DNA of 64,000 nt from Nocardiopsis sp. CNT312 (GTDB lineage: Bacteria; Actinomycetota; Actinomycetes; Streptosporangiales; Streptosporangiaceae). Of the stretch, positions 45,393 to 53,081 are shown piece after piece. The notes under the pieces are model-generated. The model was not told where the DNA came from. It was given only the letters and a program-made list of their open reading frames with translations, and made no database searches. The translations under genes were made by a program, and so were the position numbers. The DNA lies in NCBI RefSeq assembly GCF_000515115.1, contig NZ_AZXF01000013.1:131417-195416 (forward strand), in the 5' to 3' direction. The first letter of the stretch is position 1; the number at the start of each line of letters is the position of its first letter.

Positions 45393-46273
45393 TGGCGCAG
45401 ACCAGCTACGGCACCGCCGACGGCGGTCCGGTCATCGAGGCCAAGGGCCTCGGTGTCAAGTTCGCCGTGAACCGGCGCCGCAAGCGCAGCCTGCGCGAGA
45501 TGTTCATCCACGGCAGCAAGCGCGACCCCAACGCCCAGGGCAACGACTTCTGGCCGCTGCGCGACGTCTCCTTCGAGGTCGCCCGCGGCGACTGCGTCGG
45601 CATCGTCGGCAAGAACGGCACCGGCAAGTCCACGCTGCTCAAGCTCATCGCCGGGGTGCTCATCCCCGACGAGGGCGAGGTGCACGTGCGCGGCAAGGTC
45701 GCCCCGCTCCTGGAGCTGCGGGCCGGGTTCAACGACAACCTCACCGGCCGAGAGAACGTGTACCTGGTCGGCTCGCTGCACGGGATGAGCGAGAAGGAGA
45801 TCGACGCGCGCTTCGACGAGATCGTCGAATTCGCCGAGATCGAGGCCAAGTTCATCGACTCCCCGGTGCGGCACTACTCCAGCGGCATGAAGGTCCGGCT
45901 CGGCTTCGCGCTGATCTCCCAGCTCGAACACCCCGTCATGCTGGTCGACGAGGTGCTGGCCGTCGGCGACAAGGCGTTCAAACGCAAGTGCTACGAGGCG
46001 ATCGAGCGCATGCTGGCCAACCAGCGCACGATGGTCCTGGTCTCCCACAACGAGGGGGACCTGCGCAGGTTCTGCAACCGCGGCCTGTACATCCGGGGCG
46101 GCGAACTGGCGCTGGACACCGACATCGAGGCCGCGCTGGAGGCCTACAACGCCGACACCAAGGCCGAGATCGCCGCGCGCAAGAAGCGCGCCGAGGAGAA
46201 GAAGAAGCGCGAGGAGGCCAGGAAGCAGGCCGAGCAGGAGAAGGAGCAGGGCGACGGCGGCCAGGCCGCCTAG
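45392..46273 (+). CDS. ATP-binding subunit of a TagH/Wzt-like polysaccharide exporter
   Basis: This 293-residue ABC ATPase has Walker A GIVGKNGTGKSTLLK, the signature YSSGMKVRLGFA, Walker B HPVMLVDEVLAVGD and H-loop VLVSHN. The insertion before the first helix (RRKRSLREMFIHGSKRD) is typical of teichoic/O-antigen exporters, whose C-terminal domain here is replaced by a short coiled coil (ARKKRAEEKKKREEARKQAEQEKEQ). ATG 45392 has AAGGAG 5 bases upstream and overlaps the permease stop by one base. The TAG stop is made from TA of the gene plus the first G of the inserted repeat. Confidence 0.93.
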   Translation: MAQTSYGTADGGPVIEAKGLGVKFAVNRRRKRSLREMFIHGSKRDPNAQGNDFWPLRDVSFEVARGDCVGIVGKNGTGKSTLLKLIAGVLIPDEGEVHVRGKVAPLLELRAGFNDNLTGRENVYLVGSLHGMSEKEIDARFDEIVEFAEIEAKFIDSPVRHYSSGMKVRLGFALISQLEHPVMLVDEVLAVGDKAFKRKCYEAIERMLANQRTMVLVSHNEGDLRRFCNRGLYIRGGELALDTDIEAALEAYNADTKAEIAARKKRAEEKKKREEARKQAEQEKEQGDGGQAA

Positions 46274-46505
46274 ACTGTGTTTTTTTGAACCTCCGCCCGC
46301 CCGTCGCCCGCCACCACCCTCAACGGACGCCTGGCGGCGCGGTTGCTTCTTCTGTTCGTGCTCGGGCTCCTACGAACACGGGAACCTTCGGCCCCTACGG
46401 CGTGTTCACTCGTTCCTCGCGAACCCGCCTTCGGGACCTCCGCCAGCCCCGTGGGAGCCCGAGCCACCCCCCTGCGGTGCGGCACTGCGTTCAAAGAACA
46501 GCTCC
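46273..46505 (+). repeat. MITE-like interspersed repeat, copy B (in the ABC ATPase stop codon)
   Basis: This 233-bp element is flanked by TA at 46271-46272 and 46506-46507. It begins GACTGTGTTTTTTTGAAC; the far end read inward is GGAGCTGTTCTTTGAAC, an imperfect inverted repeat sharing CTGT and TTTGAAC. It carries the same central blocks as copy A (29537-29773) in the same order and lies in the same orientation relative to the gene whose stop codon it splits. No open frame inside is conserved between the copies, which argues for a non-coding mobile element. Confidence 0.7.
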
Positions 46506-46707
46506 TAGACCGCCGATGGGGCCTGGCGTCCGGGGCCGCGGGCGGTAGGTGTCGAGGTTCGCCCCACCGCGAAACCGAGCGCTCACGTCCGCCCCAGGAC
46601 GAACCTCGTCCGCGTATGCCCGTACCGGGCGCTATGAGCGTGTCAGTGGTTGATTGGCTGCCCATAGTGAGAAACGGTGTCCCTCAGTACGCAGGAGAGG
46701 GCACGTC
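46506..46707 (+). other. Gap between the repeat and the next membrane protein gene
   Basis: About 200 bases without a gene. CATAGT (46664-46669) lies about 40 bases before ATG 46708 and may be a -10 box; AGGAGAGGG precedes the ATG by about 8 bases. Confidence 0.35.
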
Positions 46708-47508
46708 ATGGCCGAGGGCACGGTGGCGCGGTCGACCGCGCGGATGTTGGAACGCAGAGGCGTCACACGGGCCGGGGCGAGCCGTGTGAGCGTGCTGGTG
46801 GCCGTCGCCGCGGCCGTCTGGTTCTCCCGGGGCGACGCCGTGGGCGCCGTCGTCGGCGCCCTGTTCCTGGCGGCCGTCCTGTTCTGCGACGCCGTCCGGT
46901 CGCGTATGCGCGCCGACCGGCGGGACGCGCTCACCATGTGGCTCGCGGCGATGCTCGCCCAACTGCGCGAGTACGTCGTCTACGCCGGGCTCGCCTTCGG
47001 CGCGGTCGCGGCCGGGATCGAGGGCGCCTGGGCCTGGGCGGCCGGAGCACTCATCGCCCTCGCCCTGCGCGACTCGTTCCTGGTGTCCCGGTCGGCCCCG
47101 CCCGCCGCCGCGCCGGCCCCCGGGTTCAACGAGGCCGCCACGGGCGCGCAGCGGCCCTCCGGCGGCCTGCTGAAGGACCTCCTGCCCGCGCCGCCCCAGG
47201 GGCCCAAGGAGAGCGACCCGGCGATCACCGGACGGCTCTTCGGCACCGGTGGCGGCAGCGGCACCGCTCCCCGGAGCGGCCCGGCACCCGAGCCCCCCGC
47301 CCGGAAGCCGCGTCCGGCCGTGCCGGGGAGCGCGCCCCCGGCCGTCCTGCGCCGCCTGCTGGCCTTCACCCAGTCCACCCGCTTCCTGGTGATCGCGGTG
47401 ACCGCCACGTTCTGGGACGCACGCGCCGCGCTGCTCACCCTGACCGTCGGGTGCGCCCTCGCGGTGACCTGTGAGCTCATCGACCCGACCACCGGGGACG
47501 CCGGGTGA
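46708..47508 (+). CDS. Membrane protein, DUF5941-like (first of a tandem pair)
   Basis: This 266-residue protein has an N-terminal hydrophobic bundle (about 20-120, with LVAVAAAVWFSRGDAVGAVV and LREYVVYAGLAFGAVAAG), a long polar linker and a hydrophobic C-terminus (TRFLVIAVTATFWDARAALLTLTVGCALA). The layout resembles the C-terminal membrane part of CDP-alcohol phosphotransferase fusions, but no DG-x2-AR motif is present, so it is not a transferase. The stop overlaps the next gene (GTGA). RBS AGGAGAGGG. Confidence 0.6.
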   Translation: MAEGTVARSTARMLERRGVTRAGASRVSVLVAVAAAVWFSRGDAVGAVVGALFLAAVLFCDAVRSRMRADRRDALTMWLAAMLAQLREYVVYAGLAFGAVAAGIEGAWAWAAGALIALALRDSFLVSRSAPPAAAPAPGFNEAATGAQRPSGGLLKDLLPAPPQGPKESDPAITGRLFGTGGGSGTAPRSGPAPEPPARKPRPAVPGSAPPAVLRRLLAFTQSTRFLVIAVTATFWDARAALLTLTVGCALAVTCELIDPTTGDAG

Positions 47509-48221
47509 ACCCGCCCCGAGAGCGCCTGCGGGCCAGCATCCCCGACCTGCGCGTCCTGCGTGACGACGGCCACCTCTGCACCCTGCTCGGACGGGCGGCC
47601 CCCGGCGCCGTGACGCCCCTGCTCCCCGCGCTCACCGGCCTGCTCGTGGTGGGTACGCTCCTGGCCGCGGTCAGAGGGGAGCTGGCAGGCATTACCCTGT
47701 TCGCACCGGCCGCCGCGCTGCTGCTCTCCGGTCCCTCATCGGGACACCCCCACGACGGGCGCTTCGACCGGCTCGTGCCGCTGGTCCTGCGCGCCACGGA
47801 GTACGGGTACCTGGTGGTCCTGGGACTGGCGTCCGGTGTGCCGGGTCCGCTGGTGTTCGTACTCTTGGTGGTGGTCGCCTGCCACCACCGCGACGGCGTC
47901 TGCCGTCCCGCGGTCGGTGTCGCGCGGCCCGCATGGGTGCGCCGGGCGGCGCTGGGCTGGGACGGCCGCATGCTCGTCCTCGCCGTCGGCGGAGCGTTCG
48001 GCGCGCTCACTCCCGCCTACGGTGTGCTCGCCTCGTACCTGGCGGTGCTCCTGGTGCGCGAAGCCGTGCGCTCCTGGAGCACCACGCCCGTGACCGAGGT
48101 GTGCACGACCGTCGCCCCGCCCTGCCCCGGGGACGGCGACGGCCCGGAGGAGCCCGCAGCACCCCCGCACGGGCACACAGACGGTGGCCGACCGGCCGCC
48201 GGAACGAACGGGGAGGCGTGA
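47505..48221 (+). CDS. Membrane protein, DUF5941-like (second of a tandem pair)
   Basis: This 238-residue protein starts with a short cytoplasmic segment (LRVLRDDGHLCTLLGRAAPG) and has about five membrane helices followed by a polar Pro/Gly tail. RDDG-x-LCxxLGRxxxG, HDGRFDRLVPLVLRATEYGYL and RAALGWDGRMLVL fit DUF5941, a family found next to CDP-alcohol phosphotransferase and nucleotidyltransferase genes in actinomycetes. The GTG overlaps the previous stop. A hairpin spans its own stop codon. Confidence 0.68.
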   Translation: MNPPRERLRASIPDLRVLRDDGHLCTLLGRAAPGAVTPLLPALTGLLVVGTLLAAVRGELAGITLFAPAAALLLSGPSSGHPHDGRFDRLVPLVLRATEYGYLVVLGLASGVPGPLVFVLLVVVACHHRDGVCRPAVGVARPAWVRRAALGWDGRMLVLAVGGAFGALTPAYGVLASYLAVLLVREAVRSWSTTPVTEVCTTVAPPCPGDGDGPEEPAAPPHGHTDGGRPAAGTNGEA

Positions 48222-48232
48222 GGCGCCTCCCC
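48210..48232 (+). terminator. Hairpin across the DUF5941 stop codon
   Basis: GGGGAGGCG-TGAGG-CGCCTCCCC (9-bp stem) contains the TGA stop in its loop and is followed by AAGGAGG, the Shine-Dalgarno of the next gene. It may weaken readthrough or modulate translation of the next gene rather than terminate fully. Confidence 0.45.
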
Positions 48233-48254
48233 GATGAAGGAGGAACACGCCCTC

Positions 48255-48986
48255 ATGCTCGGAATGGTTCTCGCCGCAGGAGCCGGACGGCGTCTGCGCC
48301 CCTACACCGACACCCTGCCCAAGGCCCTGGTACCGGTGGACGGTGAGACGACCATCATGGACATCTCCCTGGGCAACCTCGCCGCCGCCGGGCTGACCGA
48401 CGTCGTCGTCGTGGTCGGCTACCAGGCCCGCGCCGTCGAGGAGCGCAAGGAGGCCCTGGAGGAGCGCCACGGCGTCAGGATCACCCTCAGCTACAACGAC
48501 AAGGCCGAGGAGTGGAACAACGCCTACTCCCTGTGGACCGCACGCGAGTTCTTCTCCGAGGGTGTCCTCCTCGTCAACGGCGACACGGTGCACCCCGTGA
48601 GTGTCGAGAACACGCTACTGGGAGCCAGGGGCCCGGAGCTGCTCCTCGCGGTGGACGATGTGAAAACTCTCGCCGAAGAGGAGATGAAGGTAACCCTCGA
48701 CGAGGGGGGACACGTGCGCACCATCACCAAGCTCATGGACCCGGCTACCGCCGCCGGGGAGTACATCGGCGCCACCCTCATCGAGGGCTCGCTCGACGCC
48801 CGGCTCGCCGACGCCCTCAAGGCCACCTGGGAGCGCGACCCGCAGCTCTACTACGAGGACGGCTACCAGGAACTCGTCCGCCGCGGGGAGAAGGTCGCCG
48901 TGGCCCCCATCGGACGGGTCGACTGGGTCGAGGTCGACAACCACGACGACCTTGCCAAGGCCAGGGAGATCGCATGCCGCTACTAG
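48255..48986 (+). CDS. NTP-transferase (sugar/alcohol-phosphate nucleotidyltransferase)
   Basis: This 243-residue enzyme has the nucleotidyltransferase motif MVLAAGAGRRLRPYTDTLPKALVPV, then VLLVNGDTVHP (metal) and VDWVEVDNHDDLAKA (product site). It probably makes an NDP- or CDP-linked building block for the surface polymer. ATG 48255 is 11 bases after AAGGAGG; ATG 48234 would precede it. Its end overlaps the next gene by 13 bases, so the three genes to 50789 are coupled. Confidence 0.87.
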   Translation: MLGMVLAAGAGRRLRPYTDTLPKALVPVDGETTIMDISLGNLAAAGLTDVVVVVGYQARAVEERKEALEERHGVRITLSYNDKAEEWNNAYSLWTAREFFSEGVLLVNGDTVHPVSVENTLLGARGPELLLAVDDVKTLAEEEMKVTLDEGGHVRTITKLMDPATAAGEYIGATLIEGSLDARLADALKATWERDPQLYYEDGYQELVRRGEKVAVAPIGRVDWVEVDNHDDLAKAREIACRY

Positions 48987-50041
48987 CGAGAATGCTCGCC
49001 TCCCCCCTGGCCATCGACGTGCGCCGCGGCGCCGTCGCCTCCCTCGGGGACGTGCTCGCCGACCGGCGCATCGCCACCGAGGGGCGGATCGCCGTCGCGG
49101 TCGGCCCCGGGCAGGGCGCCAGTATCGTCGCCGACCTGGACCTGCCGCACAGCGAGGTCTTCCAGGTCGACGACGGCACCGTCGACGCCGCCACCGAGCT
49201 GGGCACGAAGCTGCGCGCGGGTGCCTACGAGGCGGTCGCCGGGATCGGCGGCGGCAAGACCATCGACGTCACCAAGTACGCCGCCACCATGGCGGGCATC
49301 CCCATGGTGGCCGTGGCCACCAACCTGGCCCACGACGGCATCGCCTCCCCGGTCAGCTCCCTGGAGCACGAGGGCGGCAAGCCCTCCATCGGGGTGACGA
49401 TGCCCATCGCCGTGGTGATCGACCTCGACTACGTCCGGGCCGCCCCCGAGCGCCTGGTGCGCTCCGGTGTCGGCGACGTGGTCAGCAACATCTCCGCCAT
49501 CGAGGACTGGCACCTGGCGGGCCGCCTCAAGGGGGAGCCGGTCGACGGCATGGCCGTCACGTTCGCCCGGGTCGCGGCCGAGGCGGTCCTGCACCGGCCC
49601 GACTCCATCGAGTCCGACGCCTTCCTCGGCGTGCTCGCCGAGGGGCTGGTGCTCTCGGGCATGGCGATGTCGGTGGCCGGGTCCAGCCGTCCGGCGAGCG
49701 GGGCCTGCCACGAGATCCTGCACGCCGTCACCCAGCTCTACCCCGGGGTCGGCAACCACGGCGAGCTCGCCGGGCTGGGTGCGCTGTACGCGTCCTTCCT
49801 GCGCACGCGCCGCGAGGGGTGGCCGGAGCCACGGCTGGAGGAGATCCGCGCCTGCCTCGTGCGCCACGGGCTGCCGACCCTGCCTTCCGACGCGGGGCTC
49901 AGTGACGAGGACTTCGCCCGGGCCGTCGCCCACGCACCGGGCACCCGGCCCGGCCGGTTCACCATCCTGGAACACCTGGGCCTCACCGAGGACGAGATCG
50001 CGCGGAGTGTCGCTGACTATGTCGAAACCATCGGTCGCTGA
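48974..50041 (+). CDS. Iron-containing alcohol dehydrogenase of the glycerol-1-phosphate dehydrogenase (AraM/EgsA) type
   Basis: This 355-residue dehydrogenase has the NAD fold GIGGGKTIDVTKYAATMAGIP, the NLAHDGIASPVSS loop and metal-binding histidines in HEILHAVTQLYPG and GNHGELAG. The family reduces dihydroxyacetone phosphate to sn-glycerol-1-phosphate. Bacterial members next to CDP-alcohol phosphotransferases are thought to make an enantiomeric glycerophosphate for wall polymers. It overlaps both neighbours, sitting between the nucleotidyltransferase and the phosphotransferase. Confidence 0.85.
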   Translation: MPLLARMLASPLAIDVRRGAVASLGDVLADRRIATEGRIAVAVGPGQGASIVADLDLPHSEVFQVDDGTVDAATELGTKLRAGAYEAVAGIGGGKTIDVTKYAATMAGIPMVAVATNLAHDGIASPVSSLEHEGGKPSIGVTMPIAVVIDLDYVRAAPERLVRSGVGDVVSNISAIEDWHLAGRLKGEPVDGMAVTFARVAAEAVLHRPDSIESDAFLGVLAEGLVLSGMAMSVAGSSRPASGACHEILHAVTQLYPGVGNHGELAGLGALYASFLRTRREGWPEPRLEEIRACLVRHGLPTLPSDAGLSDEDFARAVAHAPGTRPGRFTILEHLGLTEDEIARSVADYVETIGR

Positions 50042-50789
50042 CGTCCGGTCCGGTGGCCAACCCCCCGGAATCAAGGAGCGCGTCAACGAGGAGCACTGGG
50101 CCGGCCGGTACTACATGCGGGACCTCTCGCCGTACCTGAGCACGCTCTTCGTCCGCCTCGGCGTCCCCCCGAACCCGATCACCTACCTGATGATGGCCTG
50201 CGGCGTGCTGGCAGGAGCGGTCGTGGCCTTCGGCGGGCTGTGGTCGGCCGTCCTCGCCGCGCTGCTGGTCCAGCTCTACCTGCTGCTGGACTGCTCCGAC
50301 GGCGAGGTGGCCCGCTACACGGGCCGCACCAGCGTGGCCGGGATCTACCTGGACCGGATCGGCCACTACGTCTCCGAGGTGGCCCTGCTCGTCGGCCTGG
50401 GCGTGCGCGCCCAGGGCGAGTGGTCGGCGGGCGGCTGGGTCGTCCTGGGGATGGCCGCGGCGCTCGGCGTCGTCCTCATCAAGGCGGAGACCGACAACGT
50501 GGTGGTGGCCCGGGCCAAGGCCGGGCTGCCCGCCGAGGTCACGGCCGAGGCGATGCGCCCGCGTTCGTCGGGCCTGAGCCTGGCCCGGCGCCTGGCCTCC
50601 GCGCTCAAGGTGCACCGGCTCATCCAGGCGGTCGAACTGTCGCTGCTCGTCGTGGTGGCGGCCGTGGCGGACGCCTTCCTGGGGGACCTGGCGGCCACCC
50701 GGGTCCTGGTGGCCGCGTGCGCCGCCGTGGGCGTGGTGATGAGCGCCGCGCACTTCGTGAGCGTGGTCGCCTCGCGCAGGCTCGAATAG
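50019..50789 (+). CDS. CDP-alcohol phosphatidyltransferase family protein
   Basis: This 256-residue membrane enzyme has about six helices and the family motif DG-x2-AR-x8-G-x3-D-x3-D in DGEVARYTGRTSVAGIYLD. The last position of the canonical motif is His rather than Asp (D-x3-H). The final Asp normally acts in catalysis, so either the family has changed or the protein uses a different base. It should attach a polyol phosphate from CDP-alcohol to a membrane acceptor. ATG 50019 overlaps the preceding gene by 23 bases. A terminator follows. Confidence 0.88.
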   Translation: MSKPSVADVRSGGQPPGIKERVNEEHWAGRYYMRDLSPYLSTLFVRLGVPPNPITYLMMACGVLAGAVVAFGGLWSAVLAALLVQLYLLLDCSDGEVARYTGRTSVAGIYLDRIGHYVSEVALLVGLGVRAQGEWSAGGWVVLGMAAALGVVLIKAETDNVVVARAKAGLPAEVTAEAMRPRSSGLSLARRLASALKVHRLIQAVELSLLVVVAAVADAFLGDLAATRVLVAACAAVGVVMSAAHFVSVVASRRLE

Positions 50790-50815
50790 CGCGAAAGTGA
50801 CAATCTCGTCACCTG

Positions 50816-50849
50816 CGGAGCCGTGTGTCCTACCCGTCACACGGCTCCG
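50816..50849 (+). terminator. Terminator after the CDP-alcohol phosphotransferase
   Basis: CGGAGCCGTGTG pairs with CACACGGCTCCG (12 pairs, 10-base loop). A weaker repeat GTGAC...GTCAC sits just before. Confidence 0.65.
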
Positions 50850-50895
50850 TACACATTTGGCTTATCTTCTCATTAGTCTGTTCGTGTGAGCGTTG

Positions 50896-50901
50896 GCTAG
50901 A
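50896..50901 (+). promoter_or_regulatory. Candidate -10 box of the family 2 glycosyltransferase
   Basis: TAGAGT lies about 50 bases upstream of the TTG at 50946 in an AT-richer stretch after the terminator. No clear -35. Confidence 0.35.
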
Positions 50902-50945
50902 GTCAACCTCTCCGTTGTCTGTCGTCCACTGAACGGTCGCGAGCC

Positions 50946-51914
50946 TTGGCCACATCCCTGATTCCGTCCTCACCGGTCTCCGGCGCGCCCGCGGCGAGCG
51001 AACCCCGAGCACCCCGAGCCGAACGGAGCCGCCGCGAGGTGTCCGGTCCCACCCAGCCCACGCTGTCCTGTGTCCTGCTGACCATGGGCAACCGCCCCGC
51101 CGAACTGCGCCGGGCGATCACCAGCGTGTTCGAGCAGGAGGGGACGGACGTCGAGGTGGTCGTGGTCGGCAACGGCGCGGACCTGCCCACGCTGCCCGAG
51201 GGCGTCACCACGGTGCGCCTGGCGGAGAACGTGGGCATCCCCGAGGGGCGCAACCACGGCGTCCGGGCCACCAGGGGCGACATCGTGCTGTTCCTCGACG
51301 ACGACGGCTGGTACCGGTCCCACGACCTGGCCGCCCACGTGCGGGACCGCTTCGCCGCCGACCCGTCCCTGGGCGCCCTGTCCTTCCGGATCGCCGACCC
51401 CGACGGCGGTCCCGACCAGCGCCGCCACGTGCCCCGGCTGCGGGTGGGAGACTCCCGGGTGTCGAGCCGGGTCACCACCTTCCTGGGCGGGGCGTGCGCC
51501 ATCCGCCGCAGCGCCTTCGACGAGGGCGGCGGCCTGCCGGGCGAGTTCTTCTACGCCCACGAGGAGACCGACCTCGCCTGGCGGATCATGGACGCCGGGT
51601 ACACGATCGAGTACGACGCCCAGGCGGTGATGTACCACCCGGCGGTCCCGCCCACCCGGCACGAGAACTTCTACCGGCTCAACGCCCGCAACCGGGTCTG
51701 GCTGGCCCGCCGCAACCTGCCGTGGCCGCTGGCCCTGGCCTACCTGGGCACCTGGGTGGGGCTGACCGTCCTGCGCGAGCGCGACCGCTCCGCGCTGCGC
51801 TCCTGGTTCGGGGGCTTCCGCGAGGGGTGGCGCGAGGACGCCGGCCGGCGCAGCCCCATCCGCTGGTCCACCGCCTGGCGCATGACCCTCGCCGGCCGCC
51901 CCCCGATCATCTGA
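50946..51914 (+). CDS. Family 2 glycosyltransferase
   Basis: This 322-residue protein has a GT-A fold without membrane helices: TLSCVLLTMGNRPAELRRAI at the N-terminus, GRNHGVRATRGDIVLFLDDDGW (nucleotide/metal DDD), then AHEETDLAWRIMDAGY (acceptor loop). It probably adds a sugar to the surface polymer. TTG 50946 is the listed start; GTG 51042 would cut the first 32 residues, which are Pro/Ala-rich, and may be the true start. It is monocistronic after a terminator. Confidence 0.85.
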   Translation: MATSLIPSSPVSGAPAASEPRAPRAERSRREVSGPTQPTLSCVLLTMGNRPAELRRAITSVFEQEGTDVEVVVVGNGADLPTLPEGVTTVRLAENVGIPEGRNHGVRATRGDIVLFLDDDGWYRSHDLAAHVRDRFAADPSLGALSFRIADPDGGPDQRRHVPRLRVGDSRVSSRVTTFLGGACAIRRSAFDEGGGLPGEFFYAHEETDLAWRIMDAGYTIEYDAQAVMYHPAVPPTRHENFYRLNARNRVWLARRNLPWPLALAYLGTWVGLTVLRERDRSALRSWFGGFREGWREDAGRRSPIRWSTAWRMTLAGRPPII

Positions 51915-51930
51915 GATCCCGGGACCACCT

Positions 51931-52269
51931 GTGGCCGAGGCTACCGAGGTGCCTCTCATCCCACGGCCGGACGCGAACCCGGCCGCCCTGCGTGCGGCGT
52001 TGGTGCGACTCGCCCCCTCGCGGCTGAAGGAGTTCGACCGCAGACTCGTCGAGGCCAGCACCAAGGCTCAGACCAATCAGAGCCTCGGTCCCCTGTGGCT
52101 GTTCTGTCGTTCGTGGGACCAGTTCATCGAGGTCGAGAGACACCCCGATATCGCGCGTCGACAAGCGGAGTTGTTGGCCATGGTGAACGAGGGACACCCA
52201 AATACCCGGGAAGCGGCCTCCGAGATCTCACGCATCCTGGCCCGGGCGGATACGAGGCTCGGCAGGTGA
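51931..52269 (+). CDS. DUF6247-like small protein
   Basis: This 112-residue helical protein begins VAEATEVPLIPRPDANP. The segment ALRAALVRLAPSRLKEFDRRLVEA followed by FCRSWDQFIEVERHPDIARRQAEL resembles DUF6247, which in actinomycetes is often next to RelE-type or HicA-type toxins and may act as an antitoxin. GTG start 16 bases after the previous gene. Here the nearby small-protein pair on the minus strand (52359-52936) is the closest candidate partner, but they are convergent. Confidence 0.6.
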   Translation: MAEATEVPLIPRPDANPAALRAALVRLAPSRLKEFDRRLVEASTKAQTNQSLGPLWLFCRSWDQFIEVERHPDIARRQAELLAMVNEGHPNTREAASEISRILARADTRLGR

Positions 52270-52298
52270 GAACGGGCCTGGTGCTTCGATCGCCTGAG

Positions 52299-52320
52299 GC
52301 CGGGCAGCCGCGTGCCCGGC
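52299..52320. terminator. Hairpin between the DUF6247-like gene and the HicA-like operon
   Basis: GCCGGGCA-GCCGCG-TGCCCGGC is a perfect 8-bp stem in the 89-base convergent gap and may act in both directions. Confidence 0.55.
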
Positions 52321-52358
52321 CTCCAGATCAGAGAACGATGTCTTCCCGTACCCGCGGG

Positions 52359-52715
52359 TCAGTTCGTTGCGCTGTCGAGGTGGGTGACGTTGGGGCTCTT
52401 CTCCGTCGGCACGAAACGCGGCCAAGTGGAGGTGTCGCACTCCGCCGCGTGGAGCGCCGCCCGGACGTTGGCTGAGAAGAGCCGCATGGCGTCCTCCAGG
52501 CTTCCCGCGTCGACCCCCATGGTGACGGAGACCGTCCGTTTCGCCAGGCTCCCGGCCACGTCCGGGTCGACGATGCCGGGGTCGCACTCCTGGAGGTTGT
52601 CGAGTTCGTCGATGAGTCGGTCGACGAAGGCGTCGAAGGCGTCGAAGGCGTCATCGCTCTCGGGCGCGTTCCGGGCGTCGAACTCCAGATCGGCGACAAG
52701 GTGGTGTACGGTCAC
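52359..52715 (-). CDS. Small acidic protein, possible antitoxin partner of the HicA-like protein
   Basis: This 118-residue acidic protein (VTVHHLVADLEFDARNAPESD...) has repeated FDAFDAFDAF, encoded by a perfect 9-bp tandem triplet in the DNA (52618-52652), so the acidic helix length may vary. The C-terminus (DAMRLFSANVRAALHAAECDTSTWPRFV) is helical. GTG 52715 is preceded by GGAGGAGCAGGAG and overlaps the stop of the upstream 52712-52936 gene (GTGA), so the two are coupled. HicB-like antitoxins follow HicA in this order. Function inferred from arrangement only. Confidence 0.55.
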   Translation of the reverse strand: MTVHHLVADLEFDARNAPESDDAFDAFDAFVDRLIDELDNLQECDPGIVDPDVAGSLAKRTVSVTMGVDAGSLEDAMRLFSANVRAALHAAECDTSTWPRFVPTEKSPNVTHLDSATN

Positions 52716-52936
52716 AGCTCCTGCTCCTCCCAGCACGTGGCTCGTCGCAACTGCCCGAGAAGGTCCTTGAGGTAGTTTGCCCCAGAGGGTGTGAGTTTAA
52801 CGGTCTTGAAGTGCTTGTCAGCGCAGGGACAGTACATCTTGTAGTACTTCTTCCTCCGCTCGCCCCGCCATCGTCTGCTCTCAGCGTCCCGGAGTACTGC
52901 TTCCAACTCCTTGTTCGGGTGGCGGGGTCGAGCCAT
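52712..52936 (-). CDS. HicA-like small toxin candidate
   Basis: This 74-residue basic protein (MARPRHPNKELEAVLRDAES) has a dsRBD-like pattern: an N-terminal helix, a Trp-Arg-rich strand (RWRGERRKKYYKMY), a CPC-A-KH-FKT-VKL segment and a C-terminal helix (LKDLLGQLRR). HicA toxins are small mRNA interferases of this fold with a catalytic His; here KHFKTVK offers a candidate. The stop overlaps the next gene, the usual hicA-hicB arrangement. Basicity and size fit, but the match is by eye. Confidence 0.55.
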   Translation of the reverse strand: MARPRHPNKELEAVLRDAESRRWRGERRKKYYKMYCPCADKHFKTVKLTPSGANYLKDLLGQLRRATCWEEQEL

Positions 52937-53081
52937 GCGCAGTCCCAGTCGATCGTATCCGTGTCACCGGTGGCGCTCCTGATAACGGCGCCGAGTACAG
53001 GTCAAGACTAGGGACGGGCCGTCGTGTGTGTAGGCGGTTCGCGGACATTCCCGGAAACGGTCCGGGCGTCCGGGCGCCACG

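Noticed and set aside
46343..46789. 148-codon open frame downstream of the ABC ATPase
   Set aside because: It overlaps the interspersed repeat and does not keep a consistent reading frame between the two copies; no protein-like features.
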